This document shows positions 16,351-25,050 of a stretch of 48,295 nucleotides of DNA, piece after piece; positions within the stretch are counted from its first letter, which is position 1, and each line of letters starts with the position of its first letter. Both the position numbers and the translations under genes were made by a program. A model generated the notes under the pieces. The model was not told where the DNA came from. It did no database searches and saw only the letters and a list, made by a program, of their open reading frames with translations. The stretch covers positions 1 through 48,295 of the forward strand of contig JBBCJM010000203.1 of the NCBI GenBank assembly GCA_037190175.1, in the 5' to 3' direction. Source of the stretch: JBBCJM01 sp037190175 (GTDB lineage Bacteria; Pseudomonadota; Alphaproteobacteria; Rhodobacterales; Rhodobacteraceae).

Positions 16351-19300
16351 ATGGCCACCCTCGTTCTCGGTGCAGCCGGTGCCGCCATTGGCGGCAGCAT
16401 CGGCGGCGCGATCCTCGGCGTCAGCGCCGCGACCATCGGCGGCTTCATCGGCTCCAGCATCGGGTCGGTGGTGGACAGCTGGATCATCTCGTCGCTGGCG
16501 CCCACGCAGCGCATCGAAGGCGCGCGGCTCGACACGCTGCGCATCACCTCGGCCACCGAGGGCGCGGTCATCCCGCGGCTCTATGGCCGGATGCGCATGG
16601 GCGGCAACATCATCTGGGCGACCGATTTTCGCGAGGAGACGAAGACCACCACCCAGGGCGGCGGCAAGGGCGGCGGGGGCGGCAAGGTCAAGACGACCGA
16701 GTATCTCTACTATGCGAGCTTCGCCGTGGCGCTCTGCGAGGGACCGATCACCGGCATCGGCCGCATCTGGGCCGACGGCAAGCCGATGGATCTCTCCGGC
16801 GTCACCTGGCGCTGGTATCCCGGCGACGAGGCCCAGACCGCCGATCCGTTCGTCGCCGCGAAGATGGGTGCGGCGAGCACGCCGGCCTATCGCGGCACGG
16901 CCTATGTGGTATTCGAGGATCTGGCGCTCTCGACCTACGGCAATCGCCTGCCGCAGCTCTCGTTCGAGGTGTTCCGACCGCTCGCCGATCCCGACACCGC
17001 CGAGGGGCTGACGAAGGCGGTCACCATGATCCCGGCCTCGGGCGAGTTCACCTATGCGACCCAGGCGATCCGCAAGACCGATGGCGGCGCGACCGTGCCC
17101 GAGAACCTGAACGCGCTGGCCGACTCCACCGACATGGTGGAGGCCCTCGACCGGCTGCAGGCGATGGCGCCGGCAGTCGAGAGCGTCAGCCTCGTGGTGG
17201 CGTGGTTCGGCGACGACCTGCGCGCGGGATCCTGCAAGGTGCGGCCGGGCGTCGAAGTGTCGGCCAAGTCGACCACGCCCGCCAGCTGGTCGGTGAATGG
17301 CGTCAGCCGCGCCAGCGCCTTCCTCGTCAGCCGCGACGACCAGGACCGCCCGGTCTATGGCGGCACGCCGTCCGACTTCGCCGTCCTGCAGGCGATCCAG
17401 GAGATGAAGGCGCGCGGGCTGCGGGTCACCTTCTATCCGTTCATCCTGATGGACGTGCCGCCCGGCAACACGCTGCCGAACCCGTATTCCGACAACGCCG
17501 CCGGGACGGGCCAGCCCGCGTTCCCCTGGCGTGGGCGGATCACCTGTTCTCCGGCGGCAGGGTTCGCGGGGACGGTGGACAAGACCGCCACGGCCGCAAG
17601 CCAGGTCGCGGCGCTGTTCGGTACGGCCACGCCCGCGAGCTTCAGCGTCTCGGGTCAGTCGGTTTCGTGGACCGGCACGCCCGGCGACTGGGGCCTGCGC
17701 CGGATGGTGCTGCACTATGCCCATCTCTGCGCCGCGGCGGGCGGGGTGGACGCCTTCCTGATCGGCACCGAGATGCCGGGGCTGACGACGATCCGGTCAG
17801 GCGCCAGCACCTATCCGGCCGTGCAGGCATATCGGGACCTTCTTGCGGATGTGCGCTCGATCCTCGGGTCCGGGACCAAGATCGGATACGCCGCCGACTG
17901 GTCGGAATACTTCGGACACCAGCCAGGCGACGGCAGCGGCGACGTGTTCTTCCACCTCGACCCGCTCTGGGCCGATCCGGAGATGGATTTCGTCGGGATC
18001 GACAACTACATGCCGCTGTCGGACTGGCGGGACGGCTTCGAGCATCTCGACGCTGCCGAGGGCTGGCCCGCGATTTACGACCGGGCCTACCTGCAGGGGA
18101 ACATCGCGGGCGGCGAAGGCTTCGACTGGTTCTACGCCAGCGCAGCGGACCGCTCCGCGCAGGAGCGCACCCCGATCACGGATGGCGCCGCCAGCAAACC
18201 ATGGGTCTTCCGCTACAAGGATCTGCGCGCCTGGTGGTCGAACCCGCACTACAATCGCCCGGGCGGGGTCGAGAGCGGAACGCCGACGGCATGGGTGCCG
18301 CAGTCCAAGCCCATCTGGTTCACCGAGCTGGGCTGTCCGGCCATCGACCGGGGCACCAACCAGCCGAACGTCTTCTTCGACCCGAAGTCGTCGGAGAGCT
18401 TCACGCCGCATTTCTCGCGGGGCTGGCGCGATGACGCGATCCAGCGGGCCTATCTCGAGGCGACATATCTCTGGTGGGGCGAGGCCGCAAACAACCCGCT
18501 GTCCTCGGTTTACGGCGGCCGGATGGTGCATGTGCCCGAATGCGCCGCCTGGACCTGGGATGCGCGGCCATATCCGTTTTTTCCGGCGCTGACCGACGTC
18601 TGGACCGACGGCGCGAACTGGCGGCTCGGCCACTGGCTGACGGGGCGGCTCGGCGCTGTGTCGCTGGCGGCGCTCGTGCGGCACCTCTGCCTGCGCGCGG
18701 GCCTGCCCGAGTCCCGGATCGACGTCACCGGCCTCTGGGGCGCGGTCGAAGGCTACGCCATCACGGCCCTGGAAAGCCCGCGCGCCTCGATCACCACGCT
18801 GTCGCGGCATTTCGGCTTCGACGCGGTGGAGACCGAAGGCGTGATCCGGTTCATCATGCGCGGCCGGGCCTCCGTCGCCACCCTTGCGCCCGAGGATCTG
18901 GTGGCCGCTCGCGACGGCGACGTTCTGGAACTGACGCGCGGCCAGGAGACGGAGCTGCCGCAGGCGCTGAAGTGGCAGGTCGCGCGGGCGGACGAGGATT
19001 ACGACGCGGCCCTCGTCGAGGCCCGGCGCATCACCGTGGACACCACGCGCATCGCGTCCGATTCCTTCCCGATGGCAATCCCGCCCGAGGAGGCCGAACG
19101 CCGCTGCCGCCGCGCGCTGATGGAAGCCTGGATCGGCCGCGAAAGCGCGACCTTCCGCCTTCCGCCCTCCCGGCTGGCACTCGACCCGGCCGACGTGATC
19201 CTGCTGGTGCATGACGGCCGCGAGATGGAGTTGCGGCTGGTGTCCATCGCGGACTCTGATGGGCGTGGCATCGAGGCTGTCCGTCAGGACCGCGCCGCCT

Positions 19301-20316
19301 ATGACCTGCCGCCTGGCGATCCGCGTCCGGCCACGCTGACCCGGTCCGTGGTCTTCGGTGCGCCGGATGTGGTGACGCTCGACCTGCCGCAACTGTCCGA
19401 GGACCAGCCCGCGCACCGGCCGATGGTGGCCGCCCATGCGGTTCCCTGGCCGGGCGAGTTGGCGGTCTTCCGCAGCCCGGGGGCGGATGGGTTTGCATTG
19501 CTGACCACCTTCAGCAGCCGCGCCCGGATTGGCAGGCTGGTGTCGGACTTCTATCCGGGCCCGACCTCGCGCTTCGATCTCGGCAATGCGCTGGTCGTCG
19601 ATCTGGTCTCCGGCACGCTCGAAAGTGTCACCGACCTGACCCTGTTCGGTGGGGCCAACGCGCTCGCCATCGAGAGTGCGCCCGGCGTCTGGGAGATCGT
19701 GCAGGCGGGCGCGGCCGAGCTACTGGCGCCGGGTCGGTATCAGCTCACCCGGCTCCTGCGCGGCCAGCGCGGCACCGAGGGCGCCATGGGCAATCCCGCG
19801 CCGGCGGGCGCGCGGGTCGTTGTGCTGGACACCGCGCTGGCGTCCCTGCCAATCGCCGAGGCTGATCTCGGCATCTCGTGGAACTGGCGCATCGGCCCGG
19901 CGAGCCGCCCGGTCAACGACGAGACCTACGTCGCGCAGTCCTTCACGCCCGAGGGCGTCGGACTGCGGCCGTTCTCGGTTGCCCATGTCGAGCAGCCATG
20001 GCGCGCGCCGCGCACGCCCGGTGATCTCACCATCCGCTGGACGTGCCGGTCCCGCGCGCTCGCGGCCGACAGCTGGGGCGGGCTGGAGGTGCCGCTGGCC
20101 GAGGAACTGGAAGCCTACGAGGTGGAGATCCTCGACGGCCCTACTGTGAAGCGGGTGCTGAGCACGACCACCACCAGCGCGACCTACACGGCCGCCCAGC
20201 AGAGCGCCGATTGGGGCGCGCCGCTCGGCCCCGGCGACAACCTCACCGTCCGCATCTTCCAGCTCTCCGCCCTCGTGGGGCGGGGCGCGCCCAAGACCGT
20301 CACGCTGATACTCTGA
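16351..20316 (+). CDS. GTA TIM-barrel-like host specificity protein (GTA gp15-like)
   Basis: A 1321-residue tail-tip protein. The first 45 residues are a Gly/Ala-rich hydrophobic segment. A glycosidase-like TIM barrel spans about 430-720, with FLIGTEMPGL, GYAADWSEYFG, FVGIDNYMPLSDW and WFTELGCPAID. A phage tail domain follows at about 740-950, then beta-rich domains, ending with an Ig-like segment near 1225-1321 (GDLTIRWTCRSR...). It corresponds to the GTA central fibre/hub protein that contacts the cell envelope. The Glu in TELG resembles a glycosidase acid, so enzymatic activity is possible but unproven. Confidence 0.93.
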   Translation: MATLVLGAAGAAIGGSIGGAILGVSAATIGGFIGSSIGSVVDSWIISSLAPTQRIEGARLDTLRITSATEGAVIPRLYGRMRMGGNIIWATDFREETKTTTQGGGKGGGGGKVKTTEYLYYASFAVALCEGPITGIGRIWADGKPMDLSGVTWRWYPGDEAQTADPFVAAKMGAASTPAYRGTAYVVFEDLALSTYGNRLPQLSFEVFRPLADPDTAEGLTKAVTMIPASGEFTYATQAIRKTDGGATVPENLNALADSTDMVEALDRLQAMAPAVESVSLVVAWFGDDLRAGSCKVRPGVEVSAKSTTPASWSVNGVSRASAFLVSRDDQDRPVYGGTPSDFAVLQAIQEMKARGLRVTFYPFILMDVPPGNTLPNPYSDNAAGTGQPAFPWRGRITCSPAAGFAGTVDKTATAASQVAALFGTATPASFSVSGQSVSWTGTPGDWGLRRMVLHYAHLCAAAGGVDAFLIGTEMPGLTTIRSGASTYPAVQAYRDLLADVRSILGSGTKIGYAADWSEYFGHQPGDGSGDVFFHLDPLWADPEMDFVGIDNYMPLSDWRDGFEHLDAAEGWPAIYDRAYLQGNIAGGEGFDWFYASAADRSAQERTPITDGAASKPWVFRYKDLRAWWSNPHYNRPGGVESGTPTAWVPQSKPIWFTELGCPAIDRGTNQPNVFFDPKSSESFTPHFSRGWRDDAIQRAYLEATYLWWGEAANNPLSSVYGGRMVHVPECAAWTWDARPYPFFPALTDVWTDGANWRLGHWLTGRLGAVSLAALVRHLCLRAGLPESRIDVTGLWGAVEGYAITALESPRASITTLSRHFGFDAVETEGVIRFIMRGRASVATLAPEDLVAARDGDVLELTRGQETELPQALKWQVARADEDYDAALVEARRITVDTTRIASDSFPMAIPPEEAERRCRRALMEAWIGRESATFRLPPSRLALDPADVILLVHDGREMELRLVSIADSDGRGIEAVRQDRAAYDLPPGDPRPATLTRSVVFGAPDVVTLDLPQLSEDQPAHRPMVAAHAVPWPGELAVFRSPGADGFALLTTFSSRARIGRLVSDFYPGPTSRFDLGNALVVDLVSGTLESVTDLTLFGGANALAIESAPGVWEIVQAGAAELLAPGRYQLTRLLRGQRGTEGAMGNPAPAGARVVVLDTALASLPIAEADLGISWNWRIGPASRPVNDETYVAQSFTPEGVGLRPFSVAHVEQPWRAPRTPGDLTIRWTCRSRALAADSWGGLEVPLAEELEAYEVEILDGPTVKRVLSTTTTSATYTAAQQSADWGAPLGPGDNLTVRIFQLSALVGRGAPKTVTLIL

Positions 20317-20326
20317 AGGCCATCCC

Positions 20327-21403
20327 ATGTCCGACGCCACGACCCATCTCCTGCTGCCCTACATCCTGGCGGCGCAGGCCCAGAAGCACGTCACCCACAA
20401 CGAGGCGCTGCGGATCCTCGACGGGCTCGTCCAGCTCTCGGTGCTCGACCGCGACTTGGTAGCACCACCAGCGAACCCTGCCGATGGCGACCGCTACATC
20501 GTCGGCTCCGGCGCCACCGGCGACTGGGCGGGGTGGGACCTGAACGTGGCGCTCTGGACGGACGGCGCGTGGCTGCGTCTGCCGCCGCGGAGCGGGTGGC
20601 GGGCATGGGTCGAGGACGAGGGCCTGCTGCTGGTCTATGACGGCGCGGACTGGGTCGGCACCACGCCCACGGCGCTGCAGAACATGGCGCTGCTAGGGTT
20701 GGGCACGACGGCAGATGCGTCGAACCCGTTCTCGGCCAAGCTCAACGCCGCGCTTTGGACGGCGAAGTCCGTGGCCGAGGGTGGCACCGGCGATCTGTTC
20801 TACACCATGAACAAGGAGGCCGCTGGCGACGATCTCGGCCTGACGCTGCAGACCGGCTTCGTGACCAAGGCGCTGGTGGGGCTCTTCGGCTCCGACCGCT
20901 TCCGCCTCGCGGTCTCGGCCGACGGCAGCACCTTCTTCGACGGGCTGAGCGTCGACAACGCCACCGGCATCGTCGACCAGCCGCGCCTGCCTCGCTTCAA
21001 GGCCTGGACCAACTACGACAACTACGTGGGCGTCGGAACCTGGACGAAGATCGGCCTCAACAACACCGACTACAACGATCAGGGCGCGTTCGACGCCGCG
21101 AACAACATTTTCGTGGCGCCTTCGGATGGCACCTACCTCTTCGGCGCGACGCTGCTCTACAAGGTCAACGCCAGTACGACCGCGCGGATGAGCGGGCGGC
21201 TCGTCCTCAATGGCACGACCGAAATCCGCGGCTCCCTCGGCGAAATCTCCGCCACCCACGTCTCGCTCGCCACTGCCATCTGGCTGCAGACCATGGTGCC
21301 GCTCACCGCGGGCGATACCGTCGAGCTGCAGGGGTACTTCCGGGTCGCGGACGGCTACTTCGCGGCCGACCACACGTCCTTCTGGGGCTGCAAGATCGGC
21401 TGA
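20327..21403 (+). CDS. DUF2793 tail fibre with C1q-like C-terminal domain
   Basis: A 358-residue protein. The N-terminal 110 residues are DUF2793 (LLPYILAAQAQKHVTHNEALRILDGLVQLSV, then GDRYIVGSGATGDWAGW). About 225-358 look like a C1q/TNF-type jelly roll (FDAANNIFVAPSDGTYLFGATLLYKVN, then MVPLTAGDTVELQGYFRVADG), suited to forming trimers and binding a receptor. It is probably the variable host-recognition fibre. It begins 10 bases after the host-specificity gene. Confidence 0.85.
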   Translation: MSDATTHLLLPYILAAQAQKHVTHNEALRILDGLVQLSVLDRDLVAPPANPADGDRYIVGSGATGDWAGWDLNVALWTDGAWLRLPPRSGWRAWVEDEGLLLVYDGADWVGTTPTALQNMALLGLGTTADASNPFSAKLNAALWTAKSVAEGGTGDLFYTMNKEAAGDDLGLTLQTGFVTKALVGLFGSDRFRLAVSADGSTFFDGLSVDNATGIVDQPRLPRFKAWTNYDNYVGVGTWTKIGLNNTDYNDQGAFDAANNIFVAPSDGTYLFGATLLYKVNASTTARMSGRLVLNGTTEIRGSLGEISATHVSLATAIWLQTMVPLTAGDTVELQGYFRVADGYFAADHTSFWGCKIG

Positions 21404-21422
21404 GCGGCGGAAGGAGGACCCG

Positions 21423-21710
21423 ATGACCCCACCCCGATCCGAGGGCTACGTCCGCATGCCCGACGCCGAGTTCGAAGCGATCCTGACCCGGGCGGCCGAG
21501 GAAGGCGCGAAGCGCGCGCTGGCCGATGTCGGGCTCGACGGCGACGAAGCCGCGCTCGACATCCGCGATCTGCGCTCCCTGGTGGATTGCATCCGTCTGG
21601 TGCGGCGCACCGCGATGCAGACCGCCGTTCGCATGATCACCACCGGCGTCATGCTGGCGCTGCTCGCAGGCATCGCCATCAAGCTCAAGATCTTCGGCGG
21701 CGGCCCGTAG
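21423..21710 (+). CDS. DUF6127-like small membrane protein, possible holin
   Basis: A 95-residue protein with a soluble N-terminal half (MTPPRSEGYVRMPDAEFEAILTRAAEEGAKRAL) and one hydrophobic helix at about 70-88 (MITTGVMLALLAGIAIKL). AAGGAGG before the ATG is a strong ribosome-binding site. Its position between the fibre and endolysin genes and the single membrane helix suggest a holin or holin-associated protein. The family label is from memory and the role is inferred. A terminator follows at 21746. Confidence 0.75.
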   Translation: MTPPRSEGYVRMPDAEFEAILTRAAEEGAKRALADVGLDGDEAALDIRDLRSLVDCIRLVRRTAMQTAVRMITTGVMLALLAGIAIKLKIFGGGP

Positions 21711-21745
21711 CCGCGCCCCATCCCCCATTCATCAGCCCGCAATGA

Positions 21746-21767
21746 CCCGCCCTCGAGGCGGGTTTTT
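21746..21767 (+). terminator. Intrinsic terminator after the structural genes
   Basis: CCCGCC (21746-21751) and GGCGGG (21757-21762) pair around a 5-base loop and are followed directly by five T (21763-21767). It separates the fibre/holin genes from the lysis genes, so some late transcripts should end here or be read through. Confidence 0.85.
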
Positions 21768-21784
21768 CGTTTCTGGAGGATCCC

Positions 21785-22459
21785 ATGACCACGACCTTCT
21801 ACGACCACTGGCGCGATGTCCCCGAGAGCACCTGGCGCTGGCCGAACTTCTCGCCCGCCGAGATCGCCTGCCGGGGCACCGGCAAGCTGCTGATCAACGA
21901 ACCCGCCCTCGACAAGCTGCAGGCGCTCCGCGACCGGCTGGGCAAGCCGCTGATCGTCCGCTCGGCCTATCGCAGCCCCGAGCACAACCGTGCCGTCGGC
22001 GGCGCGGCCCGGTCGAAGCATCTCGATGGCGCCGCCTTCGACATCGCCATGGCGAACCACGACCCGGTGGCGTTCGAGGCTGCGGCGCGCGAGGTCGGGT
22101 TCCTCGGCTTCGGCTTCTACCCGCGCTCGGGGTTCATCCATGTCGATCTCGGTCCGGCGCGACAGTGGGGCGAACGGTTCCCGGTCCGGGCGACTGCCTT
22201 CGCCGAAGAAACGCCACCAGCGCGAGAGGTTTTGGCCGCCAGCCGCACCATGAAGGGCGGTGGCGCGGCCGGTGTGGCGACGTTGGGTGCTGCGGGCGTG
22301 GAGGTCGCGCAGAGCGTCCTGGCGGAGACCCAATCCGCAATCCTGCCACTCGTGCCGTATCTCGACACGTTGCGGTGGGTGTTCATCGCGGTCGCTCTCG
22401 GCGGCATCGCGGTCACGATCTACGCCCGCCTCGATGACTGGCGCCGGGGGCGGCGGTGA
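21785..22459 (+). CDS. M15 family peptidase endolysin with C-terminal membrane anchor
   Basis: A 224-residue protein. The N-terminal domain is a peptidase M15 (D-Ala-D-Ala type) with zinc ligands His79 (SKHLDGAAFDIA), Asp86 and His119 (GFIHVDLG). The substrate-binding IVRSAYRSPEHN motif precedes them. Residues 130-195 form a linker, and about 198-216 (LRWVFIAVALGGIAVTIYARL) are a membrane helix followed by a basic tail. It would cut peptide cross-links at lysis. TGGAGGATCCC before the ATG is a good ribosome-binding site. Confidence 0.9.
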   Translation: MTTTFYDHWRDVPESTWRWPNFSPAEIACRGTGKLLINEPALDKLQALRDRLGKPLIVRSAYRSPEHNRAVGGAARSKHLDGAAFDIAMANHDPVAFEAAAREVGFLGFGFYPRSGFIHVDLGPARQWGERFPVRATAFAEETPPAREVLAASRTMKGGGAAGVATLGAAGVEVAQSVLAETQSAILPLVPYLDTLRWVFIAVALGGIAVTIYARLDDWRRGRR

Positions 22460-22713
22460 TCGGCGGGCTCCTTGCCACGCTCGCCGGATCCGCATGGGCG
22501 CGCACGGCGCTCCGCTACGGCGTCATCGCACTCGCGATCCTTCTGTTCCTGCTTTCCCTGCGACGCTCCGGCGAGCGCGCCGGCCGGCTGGCCGAGCAGA
22601 TCGAGACCATGGAGAAAACCCATGACGCACAGAGACGGATGCTCGAGGCGACCGCGCGTCGCCCTCGTTCTCGCGACGATCTGGCTGAGCGGCTGCGCGA
22701 CAGTCAGTTCTGA
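22456..22713 (+). CDS. i-spanin-like (Rz-type) inner membrane protein
   Basis: An 85-residue protein with an N-terminal hydrophobic helix (residues 18-37, LRYGVIALAILLFLLSL) followed by a charged helix (RSGERAGRLAEQIETMEKTHDAQRRMLE). That is the layout of Rz-type inner-membrane spanins. It starts with GTG overlapping the endolysin stop. The next gene begins inside it in another frame, as in lambda Rz/Rz1. Spanins fuse inner and outer membranes in the last step of lysis. Confidence 0.75.
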   Translation: MIGGLLATLAGSAWARTALRYGVIALAILLFLLSLRRSGERAGRLAEQIETMEKTHDAQRRMLEATARRPRSRDDLAERLRDSQF

Positions 22714-22870
22714 CCTCGGCGGACACGGGGCATGTCCGCCGGTCGTCGAATATAGCAGGGAGTTTCAGGCGCAGGCAGCCGACGAACTGGCTCTCCTGCC
22801 GGAGGGCTCGGCGGTCGCGGACATGATGGCCGATTATGCCGTGATGCGGGACCAAGCGCGGGTTTGCTGA
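22622..22870 (+). CDS. o-spanin-like (Rz1-type) lipoprotein
   Basis: An 82-residue protein starting inside the i-spanin gene in a different frame. Its N-terminus is a lipoprotein signal peptide with the lipobox LSGC (RVALVLATIWLSGCATVSS). The mature part contains a Cys and a short helical EFQAQAADELALLPEGS stretch. Overlap, lipobox and position identify it as the outer-membrane spanin. Its stop is the last recognisable prophage gene end before the opposing histidine kinase stop at 22892. Confidence 0.8.
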   Translation: MTHRDGCSRRPRVALVLATIWLSGCATVSSDLGGHGACPPVVEYSREFQAQAADELALLPEGSAVADMMADYAVMRDQARVC

Positions 22871-22891
22871 TGTTCCGGCACCCGTCTCCTG

Positions 22892-24250
22892 CTACGCGTC
22901 GCGCCTCGCGGTGGTGTCCGAGACCTCAGTTGGCAACCTGATCGACGCCTGGAAACCGGATGATGCACCCGGACGTGGCGACTCCAGGATGAGCGAGCTG
23001 CCGATCCGGCCAGCAATGGCGGCGACGATGGCGAGGCCAAGCCCACTACCGTCGGCATTCGCGTTCGCCCTTTCGAAGCGCGCCGTGAGGCGGTCGAGCA
23101 TCTCGCGTGGCAGGACCGGGCCGTCGTTCGCGACAGACAGCAGCCCGTCCGCGGTCAACGTGACGTCGACCGTCATGTTTTCGGCTCCGTGCCGGAGCGC
23201 GTTTTCCACTAGGTTGCGGCACAGGATGGCGAAGGCGTCGGGGTCGATGTCGGACATGACGGCTGTACTCGGCAGCGTCAGCGCGATGCGGCCCTTCGTG
23301 CTGACGCGCTCAAGATCGTCCACCATCACGCGTGCAACCTCCCTGAGATCTGCGCTCCGGTCCATCCGCAGCCGCCCGCCTTCGGCCCGCGCAAGCTGCA
23401 TGAGGCGTTCGGAGAGTCGGGTCAGACGTTTGAGTGTCGCCTCGATCTCGGCGGCACGAGCTTCGGTGGCCGACTCCTGCGTCTCCGCCCTCAGCCGCTG
23501 CGCCTGAGCGATTGCGCCGGCCAGAGGCGTTCTCAACTCGTGGGCCGCGTTCGCAGCAAAGCTGCGCTCGGCCTCGAACGCCTCGCGCAAGCGGGCCAGA
23601 AGGCCATTGAGCGTCTTGGCCAATGGACCAATCTCCGTCGGCAGATCGCTGGCAGGAACCTCCGATAGGTCGCGGGCGCCGCGCGCATCCAGCCGAGCAC
23701 GGAACCGGCGCAGCGGATCAAGGCTGAAGCGAACGGCAAGAATGATCGCCGCCAGCGCGATCGGCAGCACAATGAGCAGCGGCAGGCCGAGGCCCATCTG
23801 GATCTCACGCGCGACGGACGCGCGATGGGCCAGCGGCTCGGCCACGGTGATCCGGATCGTGTCCTGAAGCGCCGCGTCGCTGTAGAGCCGGTGGGTTGCG
23901 GTCTGCCGAAACCCCTGACCGTCCCAGGGTGGGAACACGGCAGGGTCGGCCGCGTGCGATTGCAGCAGGATGCGCCCCTCGGCATCGCGCACGAGGTAGG
24001 TGAAGAATTCGTCGTGCTCCCGGATGGGCGCGAGCCGCTGCGTCACGCCCTGATCTTCCCGCCCGACGATATCGGTCACCGCAAGCGGCAGGATCCGTTC
24101 CGCAGTCTCCCGCAGGGCGCTGTCGAAGACCTCGTCCAGCTCGCCCCGGACGATCACGGCCGTTACCGTCGCCGCGAGCAGCCACAGCACCGTAAGCGCC
24201 AGGCCGAGCGACAGGCCGAGCCGGCCCTGAAGGCTCGCAGGCCATTTCAT
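22892..24250 (-). CDS. QseC-like sensor histidine kinase
   Basis: A 452-residue kinase with a membrane helix at about 12-34, a periplasmic sensor part at 35-150, and a second helix at about 152-174. A HAMP-like region precedes the phosphoacceptor His237 (SFAANAAHELRTPLAGA). The ATP-binding end holds NLVENALRHG and GSGLGLAIVAAIAGRIG. I chose the ATG at 24250, overlapping the regulator stop by 4 bases; the longer open frame runs back through the regulator. It probably senses a periplasmic signal, perhaps a metal ion, and phosphorylates the regulator at 24247-24906. Confidence 0.93.
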   Translation of the reverse strand: MKWPASLQGRLGLSLGLALTVLWLLAATVTAVIVRGELDEVFDSALRETAERILPLAVTDIVGREDQGVTQRLAPIREHDEFFTYLVRDAEGRILLQSHAADPAVFPPWDGQGFRQTATHRLYSDAALQDTIRITVAEPLAHRASVAREIQMGLGLPLLIVLPIALAAIILAVRFSLDPLRRFRARLDARGARDLSEVPASDLPTEIGPLAKTLNGLLARLREAFEAERSFAANAAHELRTPLAGAIAQAQRLRAETQESATEARAAEIEATLKRLTRLSERLMQLARAEGGRLRMDRSADLREVARVMVDDLERVSTKGRIALTLPSTAVMSDIDPDAFAILCRNLVENALRHGAENMTVDVTLTADGLLSVANDGPVLPREMLDRLTARFERANANADGSGLGLAIVAAIAGRIGSSLILESPRPGASSGFQASIRLPTEVSDTTARRDA

Positions 24251-24906
24251 GATTTGCCCAGCCTGTAGCCCATGCCGCGCTCGGTCTCGATGACCGAAGC
24301 CCCCAGCTTCTTGCGCAGGCGGCTGACATGGACCTCGATGGTGTTGCTCTCCACCTCGGCGTCGAAGGCGTAGAGCTTCTCCTCCAGCTGTGCCTTGGAC
24401 AGCAGCTGACCGGGACGTGCGAGGAAAGCTTCGAACAGCGCCCATTCCCTTGCGGTCAGTTGCACCGGCTTGCCGTCGCGATGAACGCTGCGGGCGGCGA
24501 GGTCGATTTCCAGCGGCCCGTGGGTGACGATTGGATTAGGGTTTCCGCTGTAGCGTCGAGCGACAGACCCGATCCGCGCGGACAACTCAGCGAGATCGAA
24601 GGGCTTCACGAGATAGTCGTCGGCGCCCGCGTTCAGCCCTTCGATCCGATCCGACACCTGGTCGAGTGCGGTCAGGATGATGACCGGGGTCACGTCACCG
24701 CGCGCGCGCAGGCTCTTCAGGAAGCCGATCCCGCGACCGTCCGGCAGCATGAGGTCGAGCAGGATCAGATCGTAGGACGCGGATTTCGCCGCGTCGCCGG
24801 CCGCATCGAGGCGCATCACCCAATCGACCGACTGCCCATCGGCCGCGATCTGGTCGCGCACCGCCGCGCCAAGCACCGTGTCGTCCTCGATCAGCAGGAT
24901 GCGCAT
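24247..24906 (-). CDS. OmpR/QseB-family response regulator
   Basis: A 219-residue regulator: a receiver domain with Asp8, Asp9, phosphoacceptor Asp51 (LILLDLMLPDG), Thr79 and Lys101 (VKPFD), then an OmpR-type winged helix (LTAREWALFEAFLARPGQLLSK, then ESNTIEVHVSRLRKKLG). I chose the ATG at 24906 because the conserved MRILLIEDD starts there. A tandem TCAG box faces this gene at 24950-24966, suggesting autoregulation. Its target genes are probably those at 25051 and 26894 and beyond. Confidence 0.95.
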   Translation of the reverse strand: MRILLIEDDTVLGAAVRDQIAADGQSVDWVMRLDAAGDAAKSASYDLILLDLMLPDGRGIGFLKSLRARGDVTPVIILTALDQVSDRIEGLNAGADDYLVKPFDLAELSARIGSVARRYSGNPNPIVTHGPLEIDLAARSVHRDGKPVQLTAREWALFEAFLARPGQLLSKAQLEEKLYAFDAEVESNTIEVHVSRLRKKLGASVIETERGMGYRLGKS

Positions 24907-24949
24907 GCTCGTTCCCGTCCTCTTCCGATGACCCTCCATGATCCGTCTG

Positions 24950-24966
24950 GCTGACACGAAGCTGAA
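24950..24966 (-). promoter_or_regulatory. Tandem TCAG box facing the response regulator gene
   Basis: Read on the minus strand it is TTCAGC, five bases, GTCAGC, with half-sites 11 bases apart. It ends 44 bases before the regulator ATG. It matches the boxes at 24984-25000 and 26833-26849 in both spacing and core. Confidence 0.6.
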
Positions 24967-24983
24967 GAGGCGGGGTACGTCCC

Positions 24984-25000
24984 TTCAGGCTGCTGTCAGC
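24984..25000 (+). promoter_or_regulatory. Tandem TCAG box facing the PepSY gene
   Basis: TTCAGG, five bases, GTCAGC, with half-sites 11 bases apart, begins 67 bases before the ATG of the PepSY gene. The layout is that of PmrA/QseB-type regulators, which bind head-to-tail 6-mers with 5-base spacers. Confidence 0.6.
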
Positions 25001-25050
25001 TTCGCCGCGCATGAATTTCGTCAAGATGGCCGCATCGAGGAGTTTGGCCC

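Noticed and set aside
22871..22891. Prophage attachment site at the right end
   Set aside because: Only 21 bases separate the spanin and kinase stops; no integrase, tRNA end or direct repeat could be shown from this window alone.
24985..25000. Inverted repeat TCAGCTTCG/CGAAGCTGA (24957-24965 with 24996-25004) as a terminator stem
   Set aside because: It lies in a divergent promoter region and is better explained as parts of two opposed regulator boxes.
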